64,000 nt of DNA from Tetraselmis striata (taxonomy: Eukaryota; Chlorophyta; Chlorodendrophyceae; Chlorodendrales; Chlorodendraceae). The notes beneath the pieces were generated by a model. That model saw nothing but the letters and a program-made list of their open reading frames with translations. It was not told the DNA's origin and did no database searches. Every line of letters begins with the position of its first letter. Positions within the stretch are counted from its first letter, which is position 1. The translations under genes were made by a program, and so were the position numbers. This document shows positions 48,301 to 60,300 of this stretch, piece by piece. The stretch lies in NCBI GenBank assembly GCA_006384855.1, contig VCJN01002818.1, positions 124,001 to 188,000 of the forward strand, in the 5' to 3' direction.

Positions 48301-51300
48301 TACGTGCCCTGAAACCTCCTCATTCCCTTGAATCCTGGCTACTATGGAGCATTGCATCCAATAATCACCAGTAGCGTGCAGAAGGCAGCTCTCACGCGGC
48401 GACTCACCTCGTTGCGATGCAATTGTGTTCCCCAGACAAGCTTCTCAATGGATGACCCCGTCGGCTCCCAGCTAGCCCGTAGCTTGGTGGCTGCGTTTCC
48501 TGACGCGGCGTCAATACGGGACAAGGAGGGGCAGTTGCCGCTGGATCTAGCTGTGGTGAGTGGAACCAGTGTTGGAGTCGTGGCGAGCTTGCTCGGGGCT
48601 TATCCTGAGGGCGTTAGGCAGGAAAGCGTGACTGGGCAGATGCCCCTGCACATGGCAGTGTCCAGCGGGGCAGACCATCTGGTCCCAGCCCTGCTGAAGG
48701 CCTTCCGGGCTGCGGCCAGGCACGCGGATGCCTATGGCATGCTGCCCCTGCACCGTGCCCTTGACCAGAGCACTCACAATCTGGAAACCGTGCAGGCCTT
48801 AGTTTGTGCCTTCCCGGACGGCCTCCGGCATCACAGCGGACAGCACGAGCTTCCGCTGCACATTGCCATCCGCAGGAATGGCAGCCTTGGTCTGGTTGCG
48901 GCTCTGCTACCATCGCCGGAGGCAGTGGGCGCGGAAGAGATGCACATCCTGGTCCGCCAGGTGAAGTACATAAAGCTGGTCCAGGAGCTGGTATCTCAGC
49001 GGCCTCAGCTGGCATTGTCCGCGCAGAAGACTGCCTCCACCGAGCCGGATTCCAAGGCCGACAGCAGCCCTCGTGCGGAAGGTCGTCATGCGGAGCGGGG
49101 GGAGGATCCCCTGCCGCTGTTTGTTGCTGGTTCACGTGAAGCTTTGCGACTGCCGCAAGAATCCGTGTCTCTTGCACGGGGCGCTGATGCTCACACTGAG
49201 CACCCGGTCACAGGACATACCCCGTCGTCATGGGCAGAAGCGCGAGCATCCAGTGCCAATAGCAGCAACCCGAAGGCGCCGGCACCCACGAGTCGGCGAG
49301 ATGGCCGCAGCGCCCTGGACGCAGCTGAGCCCGCTGTGCGTGATGTCATGCGCGCAGCGCTGCTCTTTCTCAAGCGCTATCGATTGGAAGAGGGCAAGCC
49401 CGAGCACCGCTCTGCTACCTGCGTCGTCCTGTTTGCGGAGGATGAGATGGCCGAGCCTGGGTCGCGCCGTACCCGTGTGGCCCTGAAGCTCATGCGTGAC
49501 TCCGAGCAGTTCCTCAAGGAGCTCAACGCGAGGCGGAGGCACAGACTGGCGCCTGAGTTCGTGGTTGACGTGCTGCAAGTGCATGTGGAGGATGTTGACA
49601 TGGCGCGACGTGTCCCAGATGACATCACCGTCACCGTTGAGGAGTCGGTGGGCGCAGCCGCTCTGACTGGCGAGCTTCAACCATCAAACAATGCGGTGGC
49701 GCCCCATCTGTACCGCTTCTGTGTGGTCATGGAGCGTGCCGACCGAAACCTGGCAGCCGCGCTAATGCACGAGCGGTTTGCGGGGCAAGATTGGGACCTG
49801 GTCCGCAACATCGGCAGCGACCTCTCACAGGCGCTCGGCCACCTGCACGCCCGTGATCTCATTCACGCGGACATTAAGCCCCTAAACATCGTCCGCGTCG
49901 GCGAGGTGTGGAAGCTCATTGACATGGACGTCGCCTGTGAGGTCGGCGACGGGTTTGGCCCCAAGCCGCCGAGCAGCGGTTACTGCCCGCCTGAGATGGC
50001 CCAGGTGTTGCTGGCCGCGGCGGCCGCTGCCGGCGGAGGCTCAACCACTGCGGCATTGCCGCTGGCAGCTGCGCTGCAGTCGTACACCGCAACCGTGTCA
50101 CACGATCTCTGGAGCTTCGGGGCGATTCTTTTCTACATGGCGACTGGCCGCTCGCTCTGGCACACCGACCAGGACGATACCGTGTCCCCGAGGGACCTCC
50201 ACAAGCTGGCCAGCTGGGACTCGGGGGCGCGCATGCGGCGGCTGGCCCCGTTGTTTGGCAGCAACCGCACGCTCTATGACCTCCTCCACCGCCTGCTGGA
50301 GCCCAGCCCAAACGAGCGGCTGCGCCACTTTGAGGCGGGTATTGAGAGCGTCCGGCTGCATCCTTTCTTCCTGGCGCGTGACCTGGACACGCTCACGCTC
50401 ACCGAGATCAAGGCCCAGCTGGTGACGGTCAACACGAAGCTCGATGAGGTCCTGCGCTTGCTGAACGCGCAGGTCAACATGCTGTGCACGCTGCTGGATG
50501 CGGATGACAAGCGCTTGCCTGGGCTCATTTGCTTCCTCCCTGCTACGGAGAAAGCCTCTGAGCGCTGGTGGCAGCGCCTGGCCGCCAAGCCGACAGACTG
50601 GCTCAACACTGCCGTCGACATGTTTTTTGTTGACCCCGTGACAATGCGCCTCGCAAACACCCATGGCGGCCGAGGCTTCCGCCTCCAGTTTTCCAGGGCT
50701 TGGGTGGTGAAAGCGATGCCCTACCTCCGCGCTGGCATGACCGCACTCCGCATTGCTGCGGCTGCCGGCCGGCTGGCCGGGTTCCCTGTGCCAGACTTTG
50801 TGGCTGCTGCCAAGGGAATGCTGGACCAGCAGCTCGCGTTGCTGGACAGCCTCAGCGGCGACGCGGCGGACTTCTTGAGCCAGCACACGGGATTGGATGG
50901 GCATGCCGCGATGGCATTCTTGTTTGAGGGGATAAAGGCCGCGTCAGATGGCAACTTGTGTGCCTTGCAGGCCACGGTGGGCGCCACCAAGCCACACCCC
51001 ACCATGCTGCAGTGCATGGGGAGATCGGCAATGGAGATGCGGGAGCTGCTGGGAGTGCGGCACCCGAACTGGGAGGCTAACACCGGCCTCATCAAGGCAA
51101 CGTGCCGCCACGATGGTCAGACAGAGTGGGTGCTGCCGGAGCACAAATCCGCCTTCGAGGCGCAGGGCGGTGCGCTGCTCGGCACGGAGAGCACTGTTCA
51201 AGCTGGGAAAGTGGAGAGCCAGAATGCCCAGCTGCAAAGCAGCTCCGAAACCATTGCGTCTCTGCAACAGGAGTTAGAGCTTCTGAGGAAGCCTCACGCG

Positions 51301-51441
51301 TCTACCTCTCCTGCTGCCCCCAACCAGGCCACTGTCGCAGCCATTACCTCAGCACCGCTGCCGCAGCAGCAGCCCGGCGCTCCGCCCAATTTCCAGATGG
51401 CAACCAGCTTGGCGGCCATCAAGAGCAGCTTGTGTCCCTGA
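45377..51441 (+). CDS. Ankyrin-repeat protein kinase with unassigned C-terminal domain, four exons
   Basis: Exons 45377-45604, 45952-46544, 47198-48220 and 48436-51441 give about 1615 residues once a probable one-base error at 47385-47389 is allowed for. About 18 ankyrin-like repeats of the form DGRLPLHxA...VVxxLLxAxPxAA occupy residues 1-840. After a low-complexity linker a protein kinase domain (about 940-1265) shows RVALKLM (ATP Lys), LIHADIKPLNIV (HRD as HAD, with catalytic Asp, Lys and Asn kept), KLIDMDVA (DFG as DMD, Asp kept), PPEMAQ and SHDLWSFGAILFYMATG. A helical segment EIKAQLVTVNTKLDEVLRLL follows, then a domain with FFVDPVTMRL, FRLQFSRAWVVKAMPYL and ALRIAAAAGRLAGFPVPDF, which I recall seeing after kinases in other algal or stramenopile proteins but cannot name. 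A coiled coil (QNAQLQSSSETIASLQQELE) ends it. Likely an active intracellular signalling kinase; substrate unknown. Confidence 0.85.
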
Positions 51442-51608
51442 GGAAAGAACAGCGGAATGCTTGTGCGGGGGCCAGGAGGAAGGACGCTGAGATAATGCGT
51501 CTCATTGGCAGCATTGGACAAGCGCAAGCCTCGTCGGGACAACGTGCATCAACAGCGTCAAGCGTACGGAATCCTGCCGATGCCTCAGGGGGCAGAGGCG
51601 AGCCGTGA
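51442..51608 (+). CDS. Possible alternative 3' end of the ankyrin-kinase reading frame
   Basis: In a second frame the sequence from about 51396 continues the coiled coil with DGNQLGGHQEQLVSLRKEQR and RRKDAEIMRLIGSIGQAQ, ending at TGA 51606-51608. It would be reached by a splice acceptor at TTTCCAG|AT (51390-51396) or by a frameshift before the TGA at 51439. The heptad-like continuation makes it likely that this is the true or an alternative C-terminus. Confidence 0.45.
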
Positions 51609-51718
51609 CCCACTGCACCGGCTAAGACATGTTCCATCAGCTGATGCCAAAAGGCCGCATGGAGCGTGGGCGCTGTGTACACGAGCTTGGTGGTGCTGCT
51701 CTTTGAGCACACAGAGTC

Positions 51719-51723
51719 TGTAA
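51719..51723 (+). terminator. TGTAA poly(A) signal
   Basis: TGTAA lies 111 bases after the distal stop (51608) and 278 after the proximal stop (51441) of the ankyrin-kinase gene. TGTAA is the usual chlorophyte polyadenylation signal. The position favours the distal stop. Confidence 0.55.
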
Positions 51724-52181
51724 GCCCGAAACCGTGCCAGCGCGAATGGCAGGTGTTGATGTACAGTCACAACATTTGGATTCACAATTATTATATTGGA
51801 TGTATTCGCTCCAGGCAATAGTATAGAAAGCAGTACACGGAAGATAGTCTTCACATAAACAGCACTCTGGGCTATCGTCGCACAGCATGCGTGCGAATAA
51901 ACAAAGCGGCGTACTATAACACAAAGCAACGAGTGCAGCGCAGGCCCGCACGCAGGCTTGCAGCGGGTGTGTCTTGATTTTTTTTGATCTGCAATCTGCC
52001 AGGTGGCCAAAGCCTTGATGTGGCAGGACAGCACGACCCGCTTGCTCAAACTCGTGAATTATTAATTTTAAGATCAATGGAAATAATAAGCGCAGTTGGC
52101 ACGACGAGGCTACCGAGCCAAATGCTACTGGCCAAGCGGCCCGCCCCTGCGGCCGCTGGCTTGCCTCACCGCCTTCGCGGC
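51724..52181. other. Convergent intergenic spacer
   Basis: Lies between the 3' ends of the ankyrin-kinase gene (plus) and the NDPK-like repeat gene (minus). No ORF of interest. A T-rich run lies at 51975-51985. Confidence 0.5.
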
Positions 52182-54898
52182 TCACGACTTGGGCTGCGCA
52201 GCTACCACCTGCGCCGGCCCGCAGTGCAGACGGTCGAAAAAGTGGGCCAGCTGCTTGTCTGAGTGCGAGGCCGACATCGACAGCAGCACCTGGGAACAGC
52301 CACGGCGGCAACGAGCGGTACCAGGTTAGTCGTCGCACATCGACCTTCGCGCAGGAGCGGTCAAAGCGGCCCTATGATGGCAAGCCAGGGTTATTGCTTG
52401 ATTATGGGACAGGCCCAGCGCAGCTTACTCGGTCGCGCAGCTCCTTCAGCGGCTGCTCGCCGCGCCGGCCGCGCGCTGATGTCGCCGCCCCGCTGATGAG
52501 CATCTGCAGCCGCCCGGGCGCGTTAATGCGGGCCACCGCGAAGGCGACCACATCCCCCCCGGCCGCGGCGCGCTGCGAGAGCAGCCGCCGGTCAGCAGCC
52601 GAGTCGAACAGCGGCGCCATGGCCGCGGTTGCTGGGCAGCAAACGATGTTGGCGATCTGCAAGTCGGGCCTCGCGGATCAGTAACTCGCACATGGCCAGC
52701 AGGCTTGGCCGACAAGGCCAACTTGTCAGGCCGACTTCGTGAACAAAACATAATGCAATCTTATACACCGAGGCTGTGAAAACACACCAACTAACAAGGA
52801 AGCAGGAAATACATTAACAGTAAGGCTGTGAAAATGTATTAAGAGTAAGAAGGAAAATGTACGGGGCGCGGCAGTAATATCACGGTTCTGGCAGAGTATG
52901 TACGTGCTGCAGTAGGTTGCTGCCACTGTGAAGTTAAGGAGCAATGCTATCATGTTTATGATGATTAATAACGTGGCGAAAAGAAAGATACCTTACTATA
53001 CCAAGATAATACAGTACAGATAAAAGGATAACTGACCAGGGCGATCAACAAGCGAAATAGTTTCAGAGAGACGAGTATTTCAATATGGTGGACGCAGGCG
53101 CCTGTGTGGTAAGGAGGCCCCCTTGGGAGGATGCCCCCATCCCCTCCCCCCCCCCCCCCCCCCCCCCCCCCCTCTTCTCTCACCTGGAAGCCATCCTCCC
53201 GCAGGCCTTCAACCGCGAGCGCGACGTCCCGGAGCGCCTCCTGTGGGCTGCCGTCGTACGGCAGCAGCGCCAGGCACGCGCTCTGCAGCATCCCGCCGTC
53301 GCCCCCGCCCGGCAGCCGCTCCACGGCGCGCTGCCTGGCCCCGCAGGGGGCTGTCGGCAGCGGAGGCAGCGCGCCCCCAGCCAGTACCGCCAGCCCGTGG
53401 CCCGCCACCGCCACCGGCGCCTCCCCGGGCGACAGGCCGGCGGCTGCTGCCCAGCCGCGCTGGACGGCCTCCCGGGGCAGCATCGGTGGGCTGGCGGACA
53501 GCATCTGTAGGCAGCAGATAGCGGCCGCGGGGCGCTCCAGCCACACCACCACGCCGGGCGCCGCCGCCGCCGCAGCCCCCTCGTCCCAGCGCCACGCGAC
53601 GCCTGCCAGCCCAAGTATTGCCGCGGCCGCCGCCTCGCCCAGCGGCAGCATAGCCAGCCCCGCCAGGCGGAAGCCGTGGCGCCCCGCCAGCCGCAGCACG
53701 CGGTCCAGCAGCCCGTGGCGCAGCGACGCGGCGTCCACCACCATCGCCGTGAGCTCCGGCGGCGGCGGCGCGAGCGCGGCCTCGAGCAGCCCCAAGCCCA
53801 CCGGCCCTGCACGCAACAGCAGCAGCGGGTCAGCGGGGCATCCACCTGCCTGGGGCCAGTGTTGGGCCCGTGGGCCAGGGATTCGCCCTGGCGAGGGATA
53901 CCCGAGGATCAGCCCAGGCGGCATGCGGCCACTGGAACCTACAGGACCTCGGCCTTTCTCTGTAATAAATAAATCAAAATGGATACTGTAAACTACATGC
54001 AATTTGCTGAAGTCGGCCAAAAGGTCCCAGCACATGCTGCAAAGCCCCCCTTCCCTCCCCCCCGCCCCTACTTCACCACCACCATGACAATCCACATTAT
54101 ACATTGGACGCATCCAAAACACGAACTGCCCAGAATGCTAATTTGCTAGATTGAGGACGGTCGTGTCCCAAGTCAGGCCCGAATCCAAATTTTATTCCGA
54201 CCATGTGAGTAACTGGGTGAGGCGGAGTGAATCAGAGCAGCAGTAGTGTGGAATGAACTTCCGCTGGCAGAGGCGCCGCTCTAGCTTAAGAGGAAGATGA
54301 GAGACAGAGGAGAAGCAGAGGATAGGGGGGGGGGGGGGGGGGGGAAGTAGGGGGGTTACCCGCATCTCGTGGAGACAGCGCCCCTGCCACGAGGTCAGCG
54401 TCTGAGAAAAAAGCGCGCGCGAGGGCGGCCGCTGGCTCGCCGGAGCTGACAGCCAGCATGGCAGACAGCGGTGCAGCATCTTGTAGGCTGCTGCGGCGGC
54501 GACGGTGCACGGGCGGCGCGGCGGCGGCGGTCTCCGCGCGCAGGGCGGCGCGCAGGTATACGCCGGCGTCGGTGCCGCGCAGCAGCGCCAGGAGAAGCGG
54601 CTCGCGCAGGCGGGCTTGCCTGGCCTGCGCGCTGCGGTCTTGCGCGGGGTCGCCGGCGGGCCACAGGAAGGGGAGCGCAGCCGCCTGTACATGGTGGAAC
54701 ATCACAGGCGCACGCGCAGAAAGAGGGGCTGGGTCAGTGGCGGCGTGTCGGACTCAACTAAGGAGACTTCCACCCTATTCCTATGGCATTCAATTAGAAG
54801 AAAGACACATGAAACATAGACAGGGGGACTGTGTTACCCTGCCCAGTGGGACATATCGATCACTTGCAGCCAGCTTGAGTTTCATAACATTCAAGGTT

Positions 54899-54939
<41 letters not shown>

Positions 54940-57362
54940 TTTCTTTTTCAAACTAAGTGAGTATTCGTATGCCCCTGAAGCTAGGCGGCTATTCAATAAT
55001 AGCTACTACCCTATATCCTACATTCCTATTTTAGACTGTAAAGACAACATCAGGACACGGGGGTAATGCACGTGGTGCCATGCCGGGGATGGCAGGATCT
55101 ACCTCCGGTCCCTACGCAAATTAGGAGGGCGGGAGGGGGGGGGGGGGGGGGGCACCTTGAGGGACGGCAGCCGGCGCAGCGCCAGCAGCTCCAGGCTGAT
55201 TAAGTCCAGGGTGGCATCTCCGCCTGCGCCGACACCCTGCCGCGCGGCCTCCAAGCCCTCACCCAGCAAGTGCCGCAGCGCGCCCAGGCTGCCGGCCGCT
55301 GGTTGGCCCCTGGCGAAGCACGCAGGCAGAGAGGGGTTTAGGAGCGCAAGGATGTTGTGAGGGATGCCTGGAGAGGAGACTGGTGTCAGAAGCCTTATAT
55401 AATATTTTCTGTGCGATGAGCAATGCATAATGATGTTTGCGAGTTTGTAGCAGCAGCCGTATGCCCCGAGCAGTTGTTATTTCGTGCGGGCATCATCGTG
55501 TTGTTATATCGCGGGCCACCGAATATAAATCCCGTTCGTCGGCAACAATAATCAGCAGGCGGGCGGCGATACTAATGACACTTGGAAATCGACATGTACA
55601 TAGTCGCGCCCGAGCGCCGAACGCCGAGCGGCACTTGCCAATGCAACGCCAAGCGCAGGATGAGGACGCGAGCCGAAGAGTAAATCGATGTGAGTGTTGG
55701 CGACGGCAACGGCGACGGCAACGTCGGCGACGGCATCGTCGGCTGTCCGCGTCGTCGCGCAGCGGCGGCGTAGTAGTCCCTTACAGCAACCGAGCGCGCC
55801 GCGACGAGCCGCGCGCGATTATTGACTACACGCGCCAGCAGCAGCGCCGCGCGGAACATGCACGATGGCGATGCTGACGACGATATGACATGAGTAGCAA
55901 GCGCTGATATCACGTATCGTATGACCAGTAGGGTAGTAGTAGTAGCGCCGACGAGTAGCGCCAGTTCCAAACCACATTTCCACAAATACGCGCGTCCAGC
56001 TGGGGTTTACACTACCTAGTACAAGACCTAATCCACTACTGCTTTACATAATCAATGAAAACATAATACTATTTTGGGTTTACACATTTCCACAACTAAT
56101 ATCATTGACGTGGTAGTACCCCGCGCATGCGCAAATGGCAGTCGTCCAATTCATACTTGAGGAAAAGTATGTTCATCAGCCGGAGGCGGTAGTGGCACGG
56201 GCGAATCATCGATCTCGCGCGGTGGCGCGGCTGCTCGTTGCGTCGTCGCGCCGACTGCGCTGCTGCCGCTGCTTGCTGACAACGCTACCGCTGCCCATCG
56301 TCGCATGCCGCGCATGCCGCCGACATTGCATCGGCGCTGCGCACTCCCGTGCTGTGCAGCAATGCGAACACCATCAAGCCCATCGAATCGACAGTGACGG
56401 AGCACAGCTCGTCTCGATTTTGTGTATGTCGACAAGAGTACAATAGCAATGATAATGCCAAATCTACTCATCCCTAACACATTTTACCACATGATGGGGT
56501 GTCAATACAATCTTTCACTACGAGGCGGGCTCCCCCCTCCCCCCCCCCACACACACCCCCCAGCTCCCGGGCAACAAGCGCTGGATAATTCACGAGGGGA
56601 TACCCAGAAGGGGAAAACGGGGGAAGGTGCGGGCGCTCCGGGCAGCGTGCGCACCTGAAGGCCACAACCGCGACCGTCTTGCCCGCATGGATGTCGGATG
56701 GCAATGGCGCACCCTCCTCATCAAAGTGGGGCGGCGCCCCGTCCGGCAGGTGCTGCCCAGTCGACTCGCCCTCCGCGTCTCCGAGCTCGCGGAGGATGGT
56801 GCTTGCCTCACGCCCCCCACCACTGTTGCCGAGCAGCGCGCCGCTGGGCGCCGACAGGGTTGCCTCCACCGCCGCCATCGCGTGTGCCACCGCCTCGGGC
56901 GCGCCCTGGCAGGACACCGCGGCCGCCAGGTATTCGCCAGCCCCCAGCGTGGCGGCCCCAAACTCGCCAGTGGCGGCGAGACGCTCTGCGGTGCGCTGGT
57001 CCAGCAGGGACCGGCGGCAGCGCTGCAGGCCAAAGCCTTGGGCGTCTAGCGACTGTAGCACCTGCAAAGGCAGGAAACAGTAGGAGGGGTCTCAGAGAAG
57101 CTGTGCCTCAACCAGTGCTGTTGTCATCCGCTGCATAGCAATGTCCTAAACTCTAGCGGGGTACGAAGAAGCGAAAGTAATCCCCCCCCCCCCCCCCCTC
57201 CCCATTTGAGCTCGGCTGAGCGAAATATCAGCCTGACTGCAGCGGGCGGTTAAATTGAAATAGAAGCGGGGTAATGCTGCCGAGAGGGGCAAAGAGCCTG
57301 TGGTGGCCCTTAGGTGGCACTCAGCATGATATGGGTACATCATGGCAACAGGGAGAGGGAAA

Positions 57363-57393
<31 letters not shown>

Positions 57394-60300
57394 GTGTGTG
57401 TGTGTGTTGAAGCGGAGGAGCATGAGGAAGAGGAGCATGGTTGATGGTTCTAGCCAATTGCTGTGATCGTCATTGCCTTGTGAAACATGAGAGTACGCGG
57501 ACTCAACGCCTCACCTGCAGCGCAGACAGTAGCGTGGCCTGGTCGTCGGCAGGCAGCAGCAACCACAACGAGTGCCGCGGCGCAAGCGTCACCAGCGGCG
57601 GCTCGCCCACCGGCGGCGCCCAGCCGCGCGGGGGGTGCTCCTCCAGCCGCCCGCCCAGCCGGCCCCCGAAGAGAAAGGCGGCCTCAAAGGCCACTGCGTC
57701 GGCATCGCGCGAGGTGGTGACCACGGGGTCCTTAGCCGGAATGGGGCCCTCCATGGCGGCGGCCAAGCGGCCGTGCAGCGAGCCGGGCGCGCTGCTGAGC
57801 GCGAGGGGCAGGTTGGCGGGGCCGCAGGTGGCCTGCCAGCGCGCCACGGCATCCTTGCCCTGCAGCAGCAACGCCGCCAGGGGCGCGCCAGCCTCGGGAT
57901 GGTGCCGGCTGTGGTGGGACAGAGTTACCGCCTGCTGCGTGCTCAGGTACACCACCTGGAGGGCCAAGCAACATGGGGGACATGGGATGCTTAGCGACAA
58001 AACATGGCGCCCGTATCTACAGCACAACGCACAAGTCGGAGGCCCCGCCAGCCCAATCCCTGACGTAAAGTAAGAATTTCCAATTCTATAACACCCTGGT
58101 TGTAGCACGGCATAGGGGAATATTGTGGGCTTAAAGCAAAAGATGGGGGGGGGGAGGGGGGGGGGGAGGGGGGGGGGGGGGGGGGTTGTGGAGGCTGCTC
58201 CCGGATTAAGATAAACCAATAACGACAGTAATACTATTGTCGGTATAATAAATGGATATCGACATCAACACTGAAAATGGCACCGCTCGTCCGCAGCTCG
58301 GACTTGGCCATTAAAATGGAAGCAATTAAGTGAGCGCTACCGGCTGGAGGTGTTTCATCCTGCACCAAGAGTCATCTTATATCCGACACTGCAGGGTGGC
58401 GGGTGGCAGCGGGATGGCAGTGAGGTTGTGGTGGTGGTGAGGGGTGGTGTGGAACATTGGTCAAGGGGGGCACACCCGCATGCCTGCAATGTGCAGTCCG
58501 TTGAGGATGGCGGTCTCCAAGGCCATCGACAGCCAGCAGGGTTTGTCCAGGACGTCCTGTGATGCGGGGGCAAGGGGGCATGTGAGGAAAACGGAGCGCA
58601 TATCGGCGGGAGTGACAGGTGGCACAGAACACAACCCATGCCGCCTCTGGGGGGGCGGGGGGGGGGGGGGGGGGGGAGGGGGGGGGGGGGGGGGGGGGGG
58701 TGAGGGGGAGGGGGAAAGCAGGAGGGTGGAGTACTGCAGTGGGCAGGAAATGGCGGGCGCACCAGCTGCATCACGGCCACGGTGAAGTCGGAAGATGGAT
58801 CCATCCCGGAGCACGGGGTTGACGCAAAGCCAGCACCCTCGTCGGACTCCATGCCCGCCGCGCCAGGCTCCACCATGACAGCCGGGCGGTGCGGCGTGGC
58901 GCCGAAGATGGCCCGCTCCAGTGCAGACCGGAGCGCGCGCGGCTCGCTGGCGGAGCGACACACGATGAACAGCACCTGCGCAGGGGGGGCGTCGCCAGGC
59001 GCCTTGCCCTGCTGGCCTGCGGTGCGCAGCATGGCGCTTTCAACCTTCAGGATGCCCCCGCCAGCCGGGGACTGCAGCTGCAGCACCTGGTCCAGCAGCG
59101 CCGGAAGCGCCATGGGGTCCTGCACAATATGATGCGCCGCCGAAAGGGGTCAGCGCTCACTGTCAAGTGGCCATCACATTCGGTGAGGGGAGAGGGTGTG
59201 GGGGGAGCTGTGGCGCAGCGTAGGGCATCTCACCTTAGGCAGGCTGAGTACGACGCGGACGCGCGGGTTCGCGGCCTTGGCGGCCGGAAGCGCCTCCAGC
59301 GGCGCCTCCAGGCTGGCGTCCGCGTGCACGAGAGGCAGGCAGGCGGGTGGGCAGGCGGCGCGGGCGGCGGCCAGCCACTCCGCTGCCGCCTCGGCACGCC
59401 GCGCCGCTGCCAGCCGCTCTTGCGCGCCCAGCACCTCCTTCCGGCGTGCGGCCTGCATGGCCGCTTCCTGCGCATCTTTACGATCCCGCTCCTGGCGGCA
59501 CAGAGGGCGGGGTTACAGCACGCTCTGTCCGTATACCATATAAAACCCTGGAGCCATAGCTAAACCCCCTTCCTTTGCCAGAAATTGAATGCCATGGCAC
59601 AGCGACAGCGAGGCTGCAAGACCAGCCAGGGTAAGCCCAGAGATAGCGGCAGTCTTTCACCTCGCGGATGCGACGGGCGCGCTCGTGCAGGGCCCCTGGT
59701 TGCTCCGCCGCCTCACCACCCAAGGGCACCGCGCCGAAACTTGCCTTCTCCTGCACTGCTATTGCTACTGTGTGCGTCATGGATGGCGGCACTTGCTTGC
59801 GGAAGGCTGGCGTGGGGTCCTGCGCAGCATCCAGCTTCCAGCATGTAAGAAAAAGACTAGGAGGAGCGGGGAGGGGGAGGGGGAGGGGTATTAAGGATAG
59901 GGGAAAGAGGAAGGGGGAGGGGGGGGGGGGGGGGGGGGCACCTGGCTGTTTGGCGGAGTGCCATTCGCAGCAGGCATTTTCCCCTGCTGCGGGACAGCCT
60001 CTGCTGGCTTGCTCAGTCTCGGCTGCGGTGGCGGCGCGCTGTGGCTCGCTGCTGCCTGCGCCGGCGGCTGTGGCGCGGGGTGGGCGAAGAGGGGCCATGG
60101 GAAGGAAAATGAGCGAGACCCAGCCCGTGTCAGGGAGATTGATGAGCTGATAGGTGGCTGCTGTGAGCTCCTGTAAAGTTTCTGACCACCCACATGCTGC
60201 CCCCCCCCCCCCCCCACCCCCCATTTGCTACGGCAACATTCACGCTTACTCATGCGCCTACATGTGCGTACCTCTGGTTTGCTGGCAGGCGGCGGCCCTC

